Assembly (NCBI GenBank): GCA_046349435.1
Contig: JAXMCI010000009.1
Location: 143,232-207,231, forward strand
Direction of reading: 5' to 3'
Source: JAXMCI01 sp046349435
Lineage (GTDB): Bacteria; Pseudomonadota; Alphaproteobacteria; Dongiales; Dongiaceae
DNA length: 64,000 bases
Below are positions 20,419 to 28,738 of the stretch, in pieces; the first letter of the stretch is position 1; every line of letters begins with the position of its first letter. A program made the translations under genes and the position numbers. The notes beneath the pieces were generated by a model. That model did not search any database. It was not told where the DNA came from and saw only the letters and a list, made by a program, of their open reading frames with translations.

Positions 20419-20504
20419 CGGGCCATGCGCCGTCACGAGGCTGCAACGAAGCTGTGGCATGGAGCCGGCGGGCGCCGCCGGGGCGCCGCCGCAGGGGCCT
20501 GCCG

Positions 20505-20711
20505 ATGGTGACCGACGCCGTTTTCGAGCCGGAGGCGCGCTTCTGGTGCCGGGACCGCGGTCTCGATCCCGACGGGCTGGCGCCGGCCATCGCCGCGGGA
20601 TCGCTGCAGCTGCAGGCCGAGCCCCTGTGGCAGCGCCGGGCCCGGCAGCTGCGCATCGCAGCGGAGGACCGGGCCGACAGGCTGCGTCGCCGGGGGCGGG
20701 TGGCGGCATGA
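20505..20711 (+). CDS. Short hypothetical protein preceding the pyruvate kinase-like gene
   Basis: The 68-residue product starts MVTDAVFEPEARFWCRDRGL and ends in a basic helix (RAEDRADRL-type, RRRGRVAA). AGGGG lies 7 bases before ATG 20505 and its TGA overlaps the next ATG by 4 bp (ATGA), strong evidence that it is translated and coupled. No domain is recognised; there is one Cys and no membrane segment. It may be an accessory of the downstream enzyme. Confidence 0.6.
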   Translation: MVTDAVFEPEARFWCRDRGLDPDGLAPAIAAGSLQLQAEPLWQRRARQLRIAAEDRADRLRRRGRVAA

Positions 20712-22186
20712 CGGCGGACAGCCCCGCCGCGCTGCTGGCCGAGCTGCGGGCCCTGCGTCGCGAGGTCGCAGCCGAGGGGCGCGCCCGCCGCGCCGCCTGG
20801 GGCGCCTCGATCAGCCGGCCGGAGTTCACCGCCAGCGCCCTCAACCTGGCCCATTACCTGGCGCTGCGCCGCCGCGACCTGCGGCCGCTGCAGCGCGCCC
20901 TGATGCGGCACGGCCTGTCCTCGCTCGGCCGGCTCGAGGGCCGCGTGCTGGCGACCCTCGACGCCGTGCTCGCGGCGCTCGAGGCGATGACCGGAGAGCG
21001 TGCGCCGGGGACGCTGCGCTTCCCCGCCCCGCGGACCTTCTTCCGCGGCGAGACCACCTTGGCGCGCAACAGCGAGGCGCTGTTCGGGCGCCGCCCCGAC
21101 GGGCGGCCCGGCCGGATCATGGTCACCCTGCCGAGTGAGGCGGCGAGCGAGCCCGCCTTCGTCGCCGGGCTGCTCGAGGACGGCCGGGTCGACGCGGTGC
21201 GGATCAACTGCGCCCATGACGACGCCGCGGCCTGGCGCGCCATGCTCGGCCATGTCCGCCGCGTCGCCGGCGAGCGCGGGCGCCCCGTCGCCGTCCTGAT
21301 GGATCTCGGCGGCCCGAAATGCCGCACCGAGCTGGTGCTGAAGCCCGAGGACGGCGCCCGCCTCGAGCCGGGAGACCGGCTGCTCCTGACGCGCGGCTCG
21401 CCGGATCGCGCCCTGCCCTATGGCTTTCAGGCGAGCTGCTCGCTGCCGCAGGTCCTCGACCGGCTGGCGGTCGGCGATCGCATCTTTGTCGACGACGGCC
21501 ATTTCGCCGGCGCCGTCGAGGCGCTCCCGCCGGCAGGTGCGGTGCTGCGCATCGACCGCGCCAGGCCCGGCGGCGGCAAGCTGAAGCCGGACAAGGGCCT
21601 CAACTTCCCCGACACCGACCTGGCGCTCGACCCGCTCACCGCCGAGGACCTGGCGGCGCTGGACCTGGTCGCCGCCGAGGCCGATGCGGTCGGCTACTCC
21701 TTCGTCCAGGACCCCGCCGACGTCGCCCGGCTGCAGGACGAGCTGGCACGGCGCCGGCCCGACTGGCAGCGCCTGGCGGTGGTCGCCAAGATCGAGACCG
21801 CGCGGGCGGTGCGCAACCTGCCCGAGCTGATCGTCGCCGCCGCCGGGCGCCAGCCGCTCGCCGTGATGATCGCCCGCGGCGACCTCGCGGTCGAGATCGG
21901 CTTCGAGCGGCTGGCCGAGATGCAGGAGGAGATCCTGTGGATCTGCGAGGCGGCGCAGGTGCCGGTGATCTGGGCCACCCAGGTGCTGGAGAGCCTGGTC
22001 AAGACCGGCCTGCCCTCGCGCGGCGAGATGACCGACGCCGCCATGTCGGCGCGCGCCGAATGCGTCATGCTGAACAAGGGCGAGAATGTCGGGGCGGCGG
22101 TCGCCGTGCTCGACCGGCTGCTCGGCCGCATGGCCGGCCACCAGGTGAAGAAGACGCCGACCCTGCGCGCGCTGCGATCCTGGTAG
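20708..22186 (+). CDS. Atypical pyruvate kinase-like enzyme
   Basis: The 492-residue protein has an unusual N-terminal helical domain of about 130 residues (ALLAELRALRREVAAEGRA) ahead of a pyruvate kinase barrel. Barrel motifs are present: IMVTLPSEAA, VRINCAHDD, MDLGGPKCRTE, the catalytic-Lys strand VVAKIETARAV, IARGDLAVEIGFERLAEMQE and WATQVLESLVKTGLPSRGEM. The lid-like B domain is present (residues about 220-310), but the C-terminal regulatory domain of ordinary PykA/PykF is missing, ending shortly after LNKGENV. Reaction is presumably phosphoenolpyruvate to pyruvate, but specificity may differ. Overlaps the preceding short gene. Confidence 0.82.
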   Translation: MTADSPAALLAELRALRREVAAEGRARRAAWGASISRPEFTASALNLAHYLALRRRDLRPLQRALMRHGLSSLGRLEGRVLATLDAVLAALEAMTGERAPGTLRFPAPRTFFRGETTLARNSEALFGRRPDGRPGRIMVTLPSEAASEPAFVAGLLEDGRVDAVRINCAHDDAAAWRAMLGHVRRVAGERGRPVAVLMDLGGPKCRTELVLKPEDGARLEPGDRLLLTRGSPDRALPYGFQASCSLPQVLDRLAVGDRIFVDDGHFAGAVEALPPAGAVLRIDRARPGGGKLKPDKGLNFPDTDLALDPLTAEDLAALDLVAAEADAVGYSFVQDPADVARLQDELARRRPDWQRLAVVAKIETARAVRNLPELIVAAAGRQPLAVMIARGDLAVEIGFERLAEMQEEILWICEAAQVPVIWATQVLESLVKTGLPSRGEMTDAAMSARAECVMLNKGENVGAAVAVLDRLLGRMAGHQVKKTPTLRALRSW

Positions 22187-22270
22187 GCCTGCCGGCAAGC
22201 GATCCGCCATCGGACGGTCATCCGGCCGCGCTATGCTCGCCGGCATCGTTGCCCCGCCGGAGCCTCCGTC

Positions 22271-23884
22271 ATGAGCAAGCCGACCGTCTCGCGCTGGATC
22301 ACCCGCCGCTCGTTCCTGTGGGGGACGGCGGCCGCCGGCGGCAGCCTGGTGCTCGCGCCGCGCGTGCGGCGCGCGCTGGCCGAGGCGCCTGCGGTGACGG
22401 TGAGCGAGAAGGCGCGCCCCGCGATCACCCACGGCGTCATGTCGGGCGACGTCACCGCCGACCGGGCGATGATCTGGAGCCGCGCCGACCGCCCGGCCCG
22501 GATGCTTGTCGAGTGGTCGACCGAGGAGAACCTGTCGCGCGCCGTCCGGGTCGCCGGCCCGAACGTGCTCGCCGATGGCGACTTCACGGGCAAGCTCGAC
22601 CTCGCCGGCCTGCCCGCCGGAACGACGGTCTTCTACCGCGTCACCTTCGAGGACCTCGCCAATCCCGGCGCGACGAGCGCGCCCGCGACGGGACGCCTGC
22701 GCACCGCGCCCGCCGGGGCGCGCGACATCCGCTTCGTCTTCTCCGGCGACGAGGCCGGCCAGGGCTGGGGCATCAATCCCGGCTGGGGCGGCTACCGCCT
22801 CTACGAGGCGATGCGCGCCGTCGCGCCCGACTTCTTCATCCACTCCGGCGACCAGATCTACGCCGACGGGCCGCTCCGGGAGGAGGTCAGGCTCGACGAC
22901 GGCACGGTCTGGAAGAACCTGGTGACCCCGGCCAAGGCGAAGGTCGCCGAGACGCTCGACGAGTTCCGCGGCAATTTCGCCTACAACCAGCTCGACGCGA
23001 ATCGCCGACGCTTCGCCGCCGAGGTGCCGTTCCTGGTGCAGTGGGACGACCACGAGGTGCACAACAACTGGTACCCCGGCGAGGATCTCTCCGGCGACGC
23101 CCGCTACAAGCAGGTGCCGGGCGCCTCGCTGCTCGCCGCCGCGGCGCGCCGCGCGATGTTCGACTACAACCCGATCCGCGCCACGCCGGACGAGGCCGAG
23201 CGGGTCTATCGCCGCTTCGGCTTCGGGCCGCTGCTCGAGGTCTTCCTGCTCGACGAGCGCAGCTATCGCGGCCCCAACAGCGAGAACCGGCAGGCGACGC
23301 CGTCGCCCGAGGACGCCTTCCTCGGGCCGCGGCAGCTCGCCTGGCTGAAGGCGGCCCTGCTCGCCTCCCGCGCGACCTGGAAGGTGATCGCCAGCGACAT
23401 GCCGGTCGGGCTGGTGGTGGCCGACGCGCAGCCCTGGATCCCGAAGGGCCGCTTCGAGGCCTGGGCCAACGCCGAGGACGGCGTGCCGCTCGGCCGCGAG
23501 CTCGAGCTCGCCAGCCTGTTCGGGTTCATCAAGAACTGCGGCATCAGGAACGTCGTCTGGGTGACCGCCGACGTGCACTACGCCCAGGCGATCCGCTACG
23601 AGCCGGCGCGCGCCGCCTGGGGCGAGTTCCTGCCCTTCTGGGAGTTCGTCGCCGGCCCGATCAACGCCGGCACCTTCGGGCCCAACCCGCTCGACGGCAC
23701 CTTCGGGCCCGAGGTCAGGTTCACCGGCATCCCGGCCGACCTCAAGCCGAACCGGCCGCCCAGCGACGGCTTCCAGTTCTTCGGCCAGGCCGACATCGAC
23801 GCCGGCAGCGGCACGATGACCGTGGCGCTCAAGGACGTCGCCGGCAAGACGCTGTTCAGCCAGGCGTTGACGCCCGAAGGCTGA
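22271..23884 (+). CDS. phoD: PhoD-family alkaline phosphatase (TAT-exported)
   Basis: The 537-residue protein has a twin-arginine signal (TRRSFLWGTAAAGGS), a fibronectin-like N-terminal domain (about 45-150), and a metallophosphatase domain. PhoD metal-site motifs are seen: FVFSGDEAGQGWG, FFIHSGDQIYADG, QWDDHEVHNNW, and VTADVHYAQAIRYEP near the end. PhoD enzymes bind iron and calcium and release phosphate from phosphodiesters in the periplasm. GGAG precedes ATG 22271. Its place beside ppk-ppx makes a phosphorus-metabolism neighbourhood, though no Pho box is obvious. Confidence 0.94.
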   Translation: MSKPTVSRWITRRSFLWGTAAAGGSLVLAPRVRRALAEAPAVTVSEKARPAITHGVMSGDVTADRAMIWSRADRPARMLVEWSTEENLSRAVRVAGPNVLADGDFTGKLDLAGLPAGTTVFYRVTFEDLANPGATSAPATGRLRTAPAGARDIRFVFSGDEAGQGWGINPGWGGYRLYEAMRAVAPDFFIHSGDQIYADGPLREEVRLDDGTVWKNLVTPAKAKVAETLDEFRGNFAYNQLDANRRRFAAEVPFLVQWDDHEVHNNWYPGEDLSGDARYKQVPGASLLAAAARRAMFDYNPIRATPDEAERVYRRFGFGPLLEVFLLDERSYRGPNSENRQATPSPEDAFLGPRQLAWLKAALLASRATWKVIASDMPVGLVVADAQPWIPKGRFEAWANAEDGVPLGRELELASLFGFIKNCGIRNVVWVTADVHYAQAIRYEPARAAWGEFLPFWEFVAGPINAGTFGPNPLDGTFGPEVRFTGIPADLKPNRPPSDGFQFFGQADIDAGSGTMTVALKDVAGKTLFSQALTPEG

Positions 23885-23932
23885 GTCCCCGCGCACGCGG
23901 CGATGGACAGGCGACCGAGGGCAGGATATGTG

Positions 23933-23949
23933 ATGTTATAACATAACTC
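23933..23949 (+). promoter_or_regulatory. Zur-like operator before the znuA-type gene
   Basis: GTTAT-AAC-ATAAC at 23935-23947 is a perfect inverted repeat in a short AT-rich island, 21 bases before the start of the zinc-binding protein gene. It resembles alphaproteobacterial Zur boxes (GTTATANNATAAC core). The inference rests on sequence plus the neighbour's predicted function. Confidence 0.65.
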
Positions 23950-23968
23950 ATGCTGCCACGGAGGTTCC

Positions 23969-24856
23969 ATGCGCCGGCTTCTCCTCGGGCTCTGCCTGCT
24001 GCTCGCCCTCGCCGCCCTGCCGGCCCGGGCGGCGCCGCTCCAGGTGGTGGCGAGCTTCAGCGTGCTCGGCGACATCGTCCGCCAGGTCGGCGGCGACCGG
24101 ATCGAGCTGCGGGTGCTGGTCGGCCCGGACGGCGACGCGCACCAATTCGAACCAACCCCGGCCGATGCCCGCGCCCTGGCGGCGGCCGACCTGGTGTTCG
24201 TCAACGGCCTGGGGCTGGAGCACTGGATGGCCCGCCTGATCACCGCCGCCGGCTATGGCGGGCCGGTCGTGGTGGCGACCCAGGGCATCAAGCCGCGCAT
24301 CGCGACCGAGGGCGACGAGGCCGGCCAGCCTGATCCGCATGCCTGGCAGGATCTCGCCAACGGGCAGGTCTATGTCAAGAACGTCGCGGCCGCGCTCACG
24401 GCCCGGGACCCGGCCGGTGCGGCGGCGTACGCGGCGAATGCCGGGCGGCTCGCGGCGGAGCTCGCCACGCTCGATCAGTGGGTGCGGGCCGAGATCGGCG
24501 CCGTGCCGGCCGCCAAGCGCCGCGTCATCACCACGCACGACGCCTTCGGCTATTTCGGCGCCGCCTACGGCGTGACCTTCCTCGCCGCAGAGGGCATCAG
24601 CACCGATTCCGAGCCGAGCGCGGCCGCGGTCGCCAAGCTGATCGAGCAGGCCAGGGCCGAGCACATCAGGGCCCTCTTCATCGAGAATCTCGGCGATCCC
24701 CGGCTGGTCGAGATGATCGCGCACGAAACCGGCGCGACGCTGGGCGGCTCCCTCTTCTCCGACGCGCTGTCGCCGCCCGACGGCCCGGCCCCGACCTATC
24801 CCGCGATGTTCCGCAACAACGTGCCGAAGCTGAAGGCGGCGATGCTGCTGAACTGA
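23969..24856 (+). CDS. Zinc/manganese-type ABC transporter substrate-binding protein (ZnuA-like)
   Basis: The 295-residue protein has a Sec signal peptide (MRRLLLGLCLLLALAALPARA) and the cluster A-I metal-binding fold. Ligand candidates are His in DGDAHQFEPTP, His in DPHAWQDLAN, His in TTHDAFGYFG, and the Asp/Glu near the C terminus. The His-rich loop of enterobacterial ZnuA is missing. Family members capture zinc or manganese in the periplasm for an ABC importer. The Zur-like box upstream argues for zinc. No permease or ATPase partner is adjacent, so ZnuBC would have to be encoded elsewhere. Confidence 0.92.
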   Translation: MRRLLLGLCLLLALAALPARAAPLQVVASFSVLGDIVRQVGGDRIELRVLVGPDGDAHQFEPTPADARALAAADLVFVNGLGLEHWMARLITAAGYGGPVVVATQGIKPRIATEGDEAGQPDPHAWQDLANGQVYVKNVAAALTARDPAGAAAYAANAGRLAAELATLDQWVRAEIGAVPAAKRRVITTHDAFGYFGAAYGVTFLAAEGISTDSEPSAAAVAKLIEQARAEHIRALFIENLGDPRLVEMIAHETGATLGGSLFSDALSPPDGPAPTYPAMFRNNVPKLKAAMLLN

Positions 24857-24886
24857 GCGGCGGCGGAGGCGCGCCGGCCGCGCGGC

Positions 24887-25639
24887 TCACTCGATCGGCA
24901 GCCGCGCCAGGGCGGGGCCCAGCAGCTCGGCCAGCCGCTGGTATCCGAGCGCGCTGAAATGCAGCTGGTCGGGCGCGACGGCGGCCGTCAGCCTGCCCTG
25001 CGCATCGAGCAGCACCGGGCCGGGATCGACATAGAGCACGCCGGGCCGCTCGGCACAGCGGGCGATCAGCCGGTTGGTCGTGTCGATCGGCCGGCGGAAC
25101 GGCGCGTCGGCCCCGGCCCCGCGCGGCGGGATGGCAACCAGCAGGATCGGCGCCCGCGGCGCCGCCGCGCGCAGCCGGTCGATGATCGCGCGGATGCCGT
25201 CGGCCACCGCCAGGGGCGCGTGGTGCCGGCCGAGGTTGTTGGTCCCGATCAGCAGCACGAAGGCGCGCGGCAGGTGCCCTTGAAGCTCGCCGTGATCGAG
25301 GCGCCAGAGCAGCGTCTCGGTGCGGTCGCCGTTGAAGCCGAGATTGACGGCGCTGCGTCCGCCGACCAGGTTCCGCCAGGCCGCCTCGTCCCAGCGCTGC
25401 GTCAGGCTGTCGCCGAGAAAGGCGATGTCGAAGCGCTCGGCGGCCAGCCGGAGATTGGTCTCGGCCAGCCGGGCCCGCCACCAGCCCTCCTTCCGGGCGA
25501 CCGGCTCAGTCGTGATCTGCCGGGCGACCGGCGGTCCCTGGCATTGCCAGTCCGGCAGGGTCGCCACCGGACCGGCGGCGGCCGGCGTCAGCCAGCCGAG
25601 CATAGCGAGAGCGGATATGCAGGCGGCGAGCCGCACCAT
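24887..25639 (-). CDS. Secreted SGNH/GDSL-family esterase
   Basis: From ATG 25639 (GGAGG five bases upstream) the 250-residue protein begins with a Sec signal (MVRLAACISALAMLGWLTPAAA). SGNH blocks are clear: block I FLGDSLTQRW with the nucleophile Ser, block II GFNGDRTE with Gly, block III LLIGTNNLGRHH with Asn, and block V DQLHFSALGY with the Asp-His pair. The WDEAAWRNL and ILLVAIPPRG segments resemble platelet-activating-factor-acetylhydrolase-like members. Substrate is unknown; periplasmic lipid, acetyl-glycan or thioester hydrolysis are all possible. Confidence 0.9.
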   Translation of the reverse strand: MVRLAACISALAMLGWLTPAAAGPVATLPDWQCQGPPVARQITTEPVARKEGWWRARLAETNLRLAAERFDIAFLGDSLTQRWDEAAWRNLVGGRSAVNLGFNGDRTETLLWRLDHGELQGHLPRAFVLLIGTNNLGRHHAPLAVADGIRAIIDRLRAAAPRAPILLVAIPPRGAGADAPFRRPIDTTNRLIARCAERPGVLYVDPGPVLLDAQGRLTAAVAPDQLHFSALGYQRLAELLGPALARLPIE

Positions 25640-25804
25640 CTGTTCCTCCGGATCTGTCGTCGCCAACGGCGCCCGCCGGATCCTATGGCGGAAGCGGCCG
25701 GCCATGAACGGGCTCCTGCGTCGGCCCGAGCCCCGGCCGCGGCCCGGGACATGTGCGACAATTCTAAGCGCAGCCGTGGTCATGGATCTGTGCTAGGGAG
25801 AGCC

Positions 25805-26197
25805 ATGGTCGGTCGCTGCCGTTCGACGATCGCTCGGGTCTGCGCGCTGCTGCTCCTGCTGCAAGCGCTGGCGGCTGCCATGGCCACCGGCCGGGCGGTG
25901 GCGGCTCAAATCGACCCTCTGGCCGGCATCCCCATCTGCGCAAGCAATGCCGCCGTCGTCCGGGATTCCGGCTTTGGCGTCCCCGCGCACCGGGATCGTG
26001 GCCACCATTGCCTCGACGAGTGCTGCCTCGCCGGATCCTGCCCCGCCGCGCTGGTCGCCGTGATTGCGCAGCTGCGGGACGTAGCCGTCCCGCGGGACCT
26101 GTCCGATAGCGCGGTCCTCCCGGTGCGGCTGATCGGGTCGAACGCGGATCGCCCTGCCGATCGCTTCCAGGCGCGGGCCCCCCCGCTCTCCCTCTAG
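25805..26197 (+). CDS. DUF2946-like Cys/His-rich exported protein
   Basis: The 130-residue protein has an N-terminal signal or anchor helix (VCALLLLLQALAAAMATG) and then IPICASN and a cluster HHCLDECCLAGSCPAAL. This spacing (CxS then HxC..CC) resembles DUF2946 proteins, which sit in copper-handling operons. It is followed by SCO and PCuAC genes, the same company seen for the second copy at 38.8 kb. Cys and His could bind copper in the periplasm; not shown. Start ATG 25805 is supported by GGGAG eight bases before it. Family call is moderate. Confidence 0.6.
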   Translation: MVGRCRSTIARVCALLLLLQALAAAMATGRAVAAQIDPLAGIPICASNAAVVRDSGFGVPAHRDRGHHCLDECCLAGSCPAALVAVIAQLRDVAVPRDLSDSAVLPVRLIGSNADRPADRFQARAPPLSL

Positions 26198-26275
26198 TCG
26201 CTGCCTGACGTCGACCCTGACCGGCCGCGCCGCGCGACGCGCGGTGCCGGCGGGTATCGGTGATTAGAGGGAAAC

Positions 26276-26920
26276 ATGCAGTCCGAGTTCCCCAGCTCTG
26301 GCACAGCCAGGCGGCTGGTGCCGGCGCTTCTGCTTGTCGCGGCGGCCATCCTCGGCGCCGCCCTGGTCGCGCATGCCTATTTCTTCAGGGACCAGCGCAC
26401 GACGGCGGCAGTGGACCCGGCGGCCGGCCCGCCGGCGATCGGTGGCCCGTTCACCTTGCAGGGCGCCAACGGCGCCACGGTGACGGACCGCGACTATCGC
26501 GGCCGCTGGCTGCTCGTCTATTTCGGCTACACCTTCTGCCCGGACGTCTGTCCGACTACCCTCGCCGACATGGCGACCGCGCTGGCCGAGATCGGGCCTC
26601 TGGCGGCGCGGATCCAGCCGATCTTCATCTCGGTCGACCCCGGCCGCGACAGCCCGGAGGCGGCCGCCGCCTATGCGCGGGCCTTCGACCCGCGCATCGT
26701 CGGGCTGAGCGGCACGCCGCAGGAGATCGCCCAGGCTGCCGCAGCGTACAAGGTCTACTACAGCGTGCACCGCACCGGCGACGGGCCGGGCGACTACCTC
26801 CTCGACCACAGCGCCTATCTCTATGTCATGCGGCCGGACGGCAGCTTCGCCGGGATCCTCGACGGTCGCGACGGTCCGCGGCTCGCCGCCGCGCTGCGCC
26901 GGTTCCTCACTGAGTCCTGA
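26276..26920 (+). CDS. SCO1/SenC-family copper chaperone
   Basis: The 214-residue protein is membrane-anchored by one N-terminal helix (LVPALLLVAAAILGAALVAHAYF) with a periplasmic thioredoxin-like domain. The copper ligands are present: CxxxC in YTFCPDVCPTTLADM and the distant His in LLDHSAYLYVM. SCO proteins deliver copper to, or reduce, the CuA centre of cytochrome c oxidase. Start ATG 26276 follows GAGGG. The PCuAC gene begins 24 bp after its stop, a typical functional partner. Confidence 0.96.
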   Translation: MQSEFPSSGTARRLVPALLLVAAAILGAALVAHAYFFRDQRTTAAVDPAAGPPAIGGPFTLQGANGATVTDRDYRGRWLLVYFGYTFCPDVCPTTLADMATALAEIGPLAARIQPIFISVDPGRDSPEAAAAYARAFDPRIVGLSGTPQEIAQAAAAYKVYYSVHRTGDGPGDYLLDHSAYLYVMRPDGSFAGILDGRDGPRLAAALRRFLTES

Positions 26921-26943
26921 CCACCACAACGAAAGGATTAGCC

Positions 26944-27420
26944 ATGTTTCGCGTTGCTCTGGCCCTCGCGGTGATGCTGCTGGCGGGCGGACCGCTCGCC
27001 GCCTATGCGGAGGACGCCATCGTCATCGAGCAAGCCTTCGCCCGCGCCACACCCGCCGGCGCCAGGAACGGCGCGGTCTACATGACGATCCTCAACCGCG
27101 GCGCGACCGCGGACCGGCTGGTCGCCGCCTCGTCGCCGGCCGCCGCGCGTGCCGAGCTTCACCAGACCATCTCGGAGGGCGGCGTCATGAAGATGCGCCC
27201 GGTCGACGCCATCCCGATCGATCCCGCCGGCAAGGCGGTGCTGAAGCCCGGCGGGCTGCATGTCATGCTGCTCGATCTCAAGGCGCCGCTGAAGCAGGGC
27301 GAGACCGTCCCCGTGACGCTGGTCTTCGACAAGGCCGGCCCGATGACGATCAACGTCCCGATCCAGAAGCCCGGGGCGATGGGCGCGAGCTCGGGCGACA
27401 TGTCCGGCATGAACATGTAG
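26944..27420 (+). CDS. Periplasmic copper chaperone PCu(A)C
   Basis: The 158-residue protein has a Sec signal (MFRVALALAVMLLAGGPLAAYA) and the PCuAC beta-fold. The copper motif H(M)x10MX21HxM is visible as ELHQTISEGGVMKM and GLHVMLLDL. An extra Met-rich tail (MGASSGDMSGMNM) may form a second low-affinity site. PCuAC passes Cu(I) to oxidase CuA sites together with SCO. It is the last gene before a strong hairpin at 27648. Confidence 0.95.
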   Translation: MFRVALALAVMLLAGGPLAAYAEDAIVIEQAFARATPAGARNGAVYMTILNRGATADRLVAASSPAAARAELHQTISEGGVMKMRPVDAIPIDPAGKAVLKPGGLHVMLLDLKAPLKQGETVPVTLVFDKAGPMTINVPIQKPGAMGASSGDMSGMNM

Positions 27421-27745
27421 GGCGCCGCCAGCGGGACGCCATGACCTGGGAAGCTCCGATGAGCGGCAGCGTCGCCTGCGGCACGACGAGTACGACCGCG
27501 ATCGGCCTCGGTCGGTTGCCGGCGCCCGGGCGCCGTAGTCCGTGCACTCGACGGCACGCCGCGGGATACCAACATCGCCGTCGCAGGCAGCCGCCGGCCG
27601 GCGCCGTGGCGACGCCAGCCGCGCCGTTGGAATCCGCGCGCTCGAGGGCGCCCGGCGCCTCGCCGGGCGCGTTTCCCGGCCGCCGCGCCGCCGCCGGGCA
27701 TCACGCCGCCGGAACACCGATTGGGACGAGAATGGGGGCTAAGCG
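27421..27745. other. Noncoding gap after the copper genes
   Basis: This 325-base gap holds a strong hairpin (listed separately) but no convincing gene. A frame from 27441 to 27749 exists, but its product is low-complexity Arg/Ala/Pro sequence with no plausible ribosome site, as expected by chance in this GC content. Confidence 0.5.
27648..27670 (+). terminator. Strong hairpin downstream of the SCO-PCuAC cluster
   Basis: GCGCCCGGCG (27648-27657) pairs perfectly with CGCCGGGCGC (27661-27670) around a CCT loop, followed by GTTTCCC. A ten-base all-GC stem fits a factor-independent or Rho-assisted terminator for the copper cluster. Confidence 0.6.
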
Positions 27746-28738
27746 ATGAGGAGAACTATCGGCCTGGCGCGAGCGGTCATCGCTGCGGCGATGCTGGCCG
27801 CGGCATCGCCAGCGGCCGCAGGCGGCGGCCTCGCCCTGGTGATCAATTCCAACGACGATTCGATCAGCCTCATCGACACGGCCAGGCTGGTCGAGACGGC
27901 GCGGGTCCCGATCGGCCGCGAGCCGCACCACCTGATGCTGACGCCCGATCGCGGCGAGCTTCTGGTCGCCAACGCCGTCGGCAACGAGCTGGTGGCGCTC
28001 GACCCGCTCACCGGCACCGTCAAGCGGCGCATCACCGGCATCAGCGATCCCTACCAGATCGGCTTCAGCCCCGATGGCCAGTGGTTCGTCGCCAACTCCG
28101 ATCGCCTCGGCCGGGTCGACATCTATCGCTACCACCAGGGCGCGTTCACGCTGGCCAGGCGCATACCGACACCGACCAACCCGAGCCACATGGCCTTCTC
28201 CGCCGACAGCCGCATCGTCTTCGTCAGCCTGCAGGGGACCGGCAAGCTGGCGGCGATCGAGCTGTCGACCCAGCAGATCCTGTGGGAGCTCCCGGTCGGC
28301 GACACGCCGGCTGGCGTGTGGCGCACCGCCGACGACCGCTACGTCCTGGTCGGCATCATGAGCACCGACCACGTCGCCGTGGTCGACTGGCGCAAGCCCG
28401 CCATCGTCGGCACGATCGTGACCGGCGACGGCGCGCACAACATCTTCCCGATGACCAGCGATCCGGAGCGCATCCTCGTGTCGAACCGGGTGGCCAACTC
28501 AATCTCCATCGTCGACGTCTTGCGGCTGCAGACGATCGAGACCTTTCCCTGCCCGGGCGGCCCCGACGACATGCAGCTCAGCGCCGACGGCAGCGAGCTC
28601 TGGGTGACCTCGCGCTGGATCCGCAAGGTGACGGTGATCGACATGCGCACCAAGGCGATCAAGGCGCAGATCAGGGTTGGCCGCTCGCCGCACGGCATCT
28701 ATCTTTCGGACCGGCTGGCGGCGGAGCGCGGATCTTGA
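27746..28738 (+). CDS. Exported YVTN/YncE-like beta-propeller protein
   Basis: The 330-residue protein has a Sec signal (AVIAAAMLAAASPAAA) followed by repeated blades with the pattern NSNDDSISLIDTA, VANAVGNELVALDPLTG, VSNRVANSISIVDV and SADGSELWVTSRW. This is the YVTN/lactonase-like seven-bladed propeller fold of periplasmic proteins. No catalytic site is recognised. It overlaps the next gene by 4 bp (TTGA). Such propellers are often scaffolds or redox-linked partners; its role beside a lipid hydroxylase is unknown. Confidence 0.85.
   Translation: MRRTIGLARAVIAAAMLAAASPAAAGGGLALVINSNDDSISLIDTARLVETARVPIGREPHHLMLTPDRGELLVANAVGNELVALDPLTGTVKRRITGISDPYQIGFSPDGQWFVANSDRLGRVDIYRYHQGAFTLARRIPTPTNPSHMAFSADSRIVFVSLQGTGKLAAIELSTQQILWELPVGDTPAGVWRTADDRYVLVGIMSTDHVAVVDWRKPAIVGTIVTGDGAHNIFPMTSDPERILVSNRVANSISIVDVLRLQTIETFPCPGGPDDMQLSADGSELWVTSRWIRKVTVIDMRTKAIKAQIRVGRSPHGIYLSDRLAAERGS

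Noticed and set aside
19806..20504. Plus-strand frame overlapping the SixA-like gene in another frame
   Set aside because: Only its last 68 codons (from 20505) look like a gene; the earlier part is a shadow of the SixA-like gene.
20396..23896. 1166-codon open frame opposite the pyruvate kinase-like and phoD genes
   Set aside because: Same mirror effect; no domain, signal or ribosome site, while both genes on the other strand have clear catalytic motifs.
27441..27749. Possible small gene after PCuAC
   Set aside because: Low-complexity Arg/Ala/Pro product, no ribosome site, and a strong terminator-like hairpin inside it.
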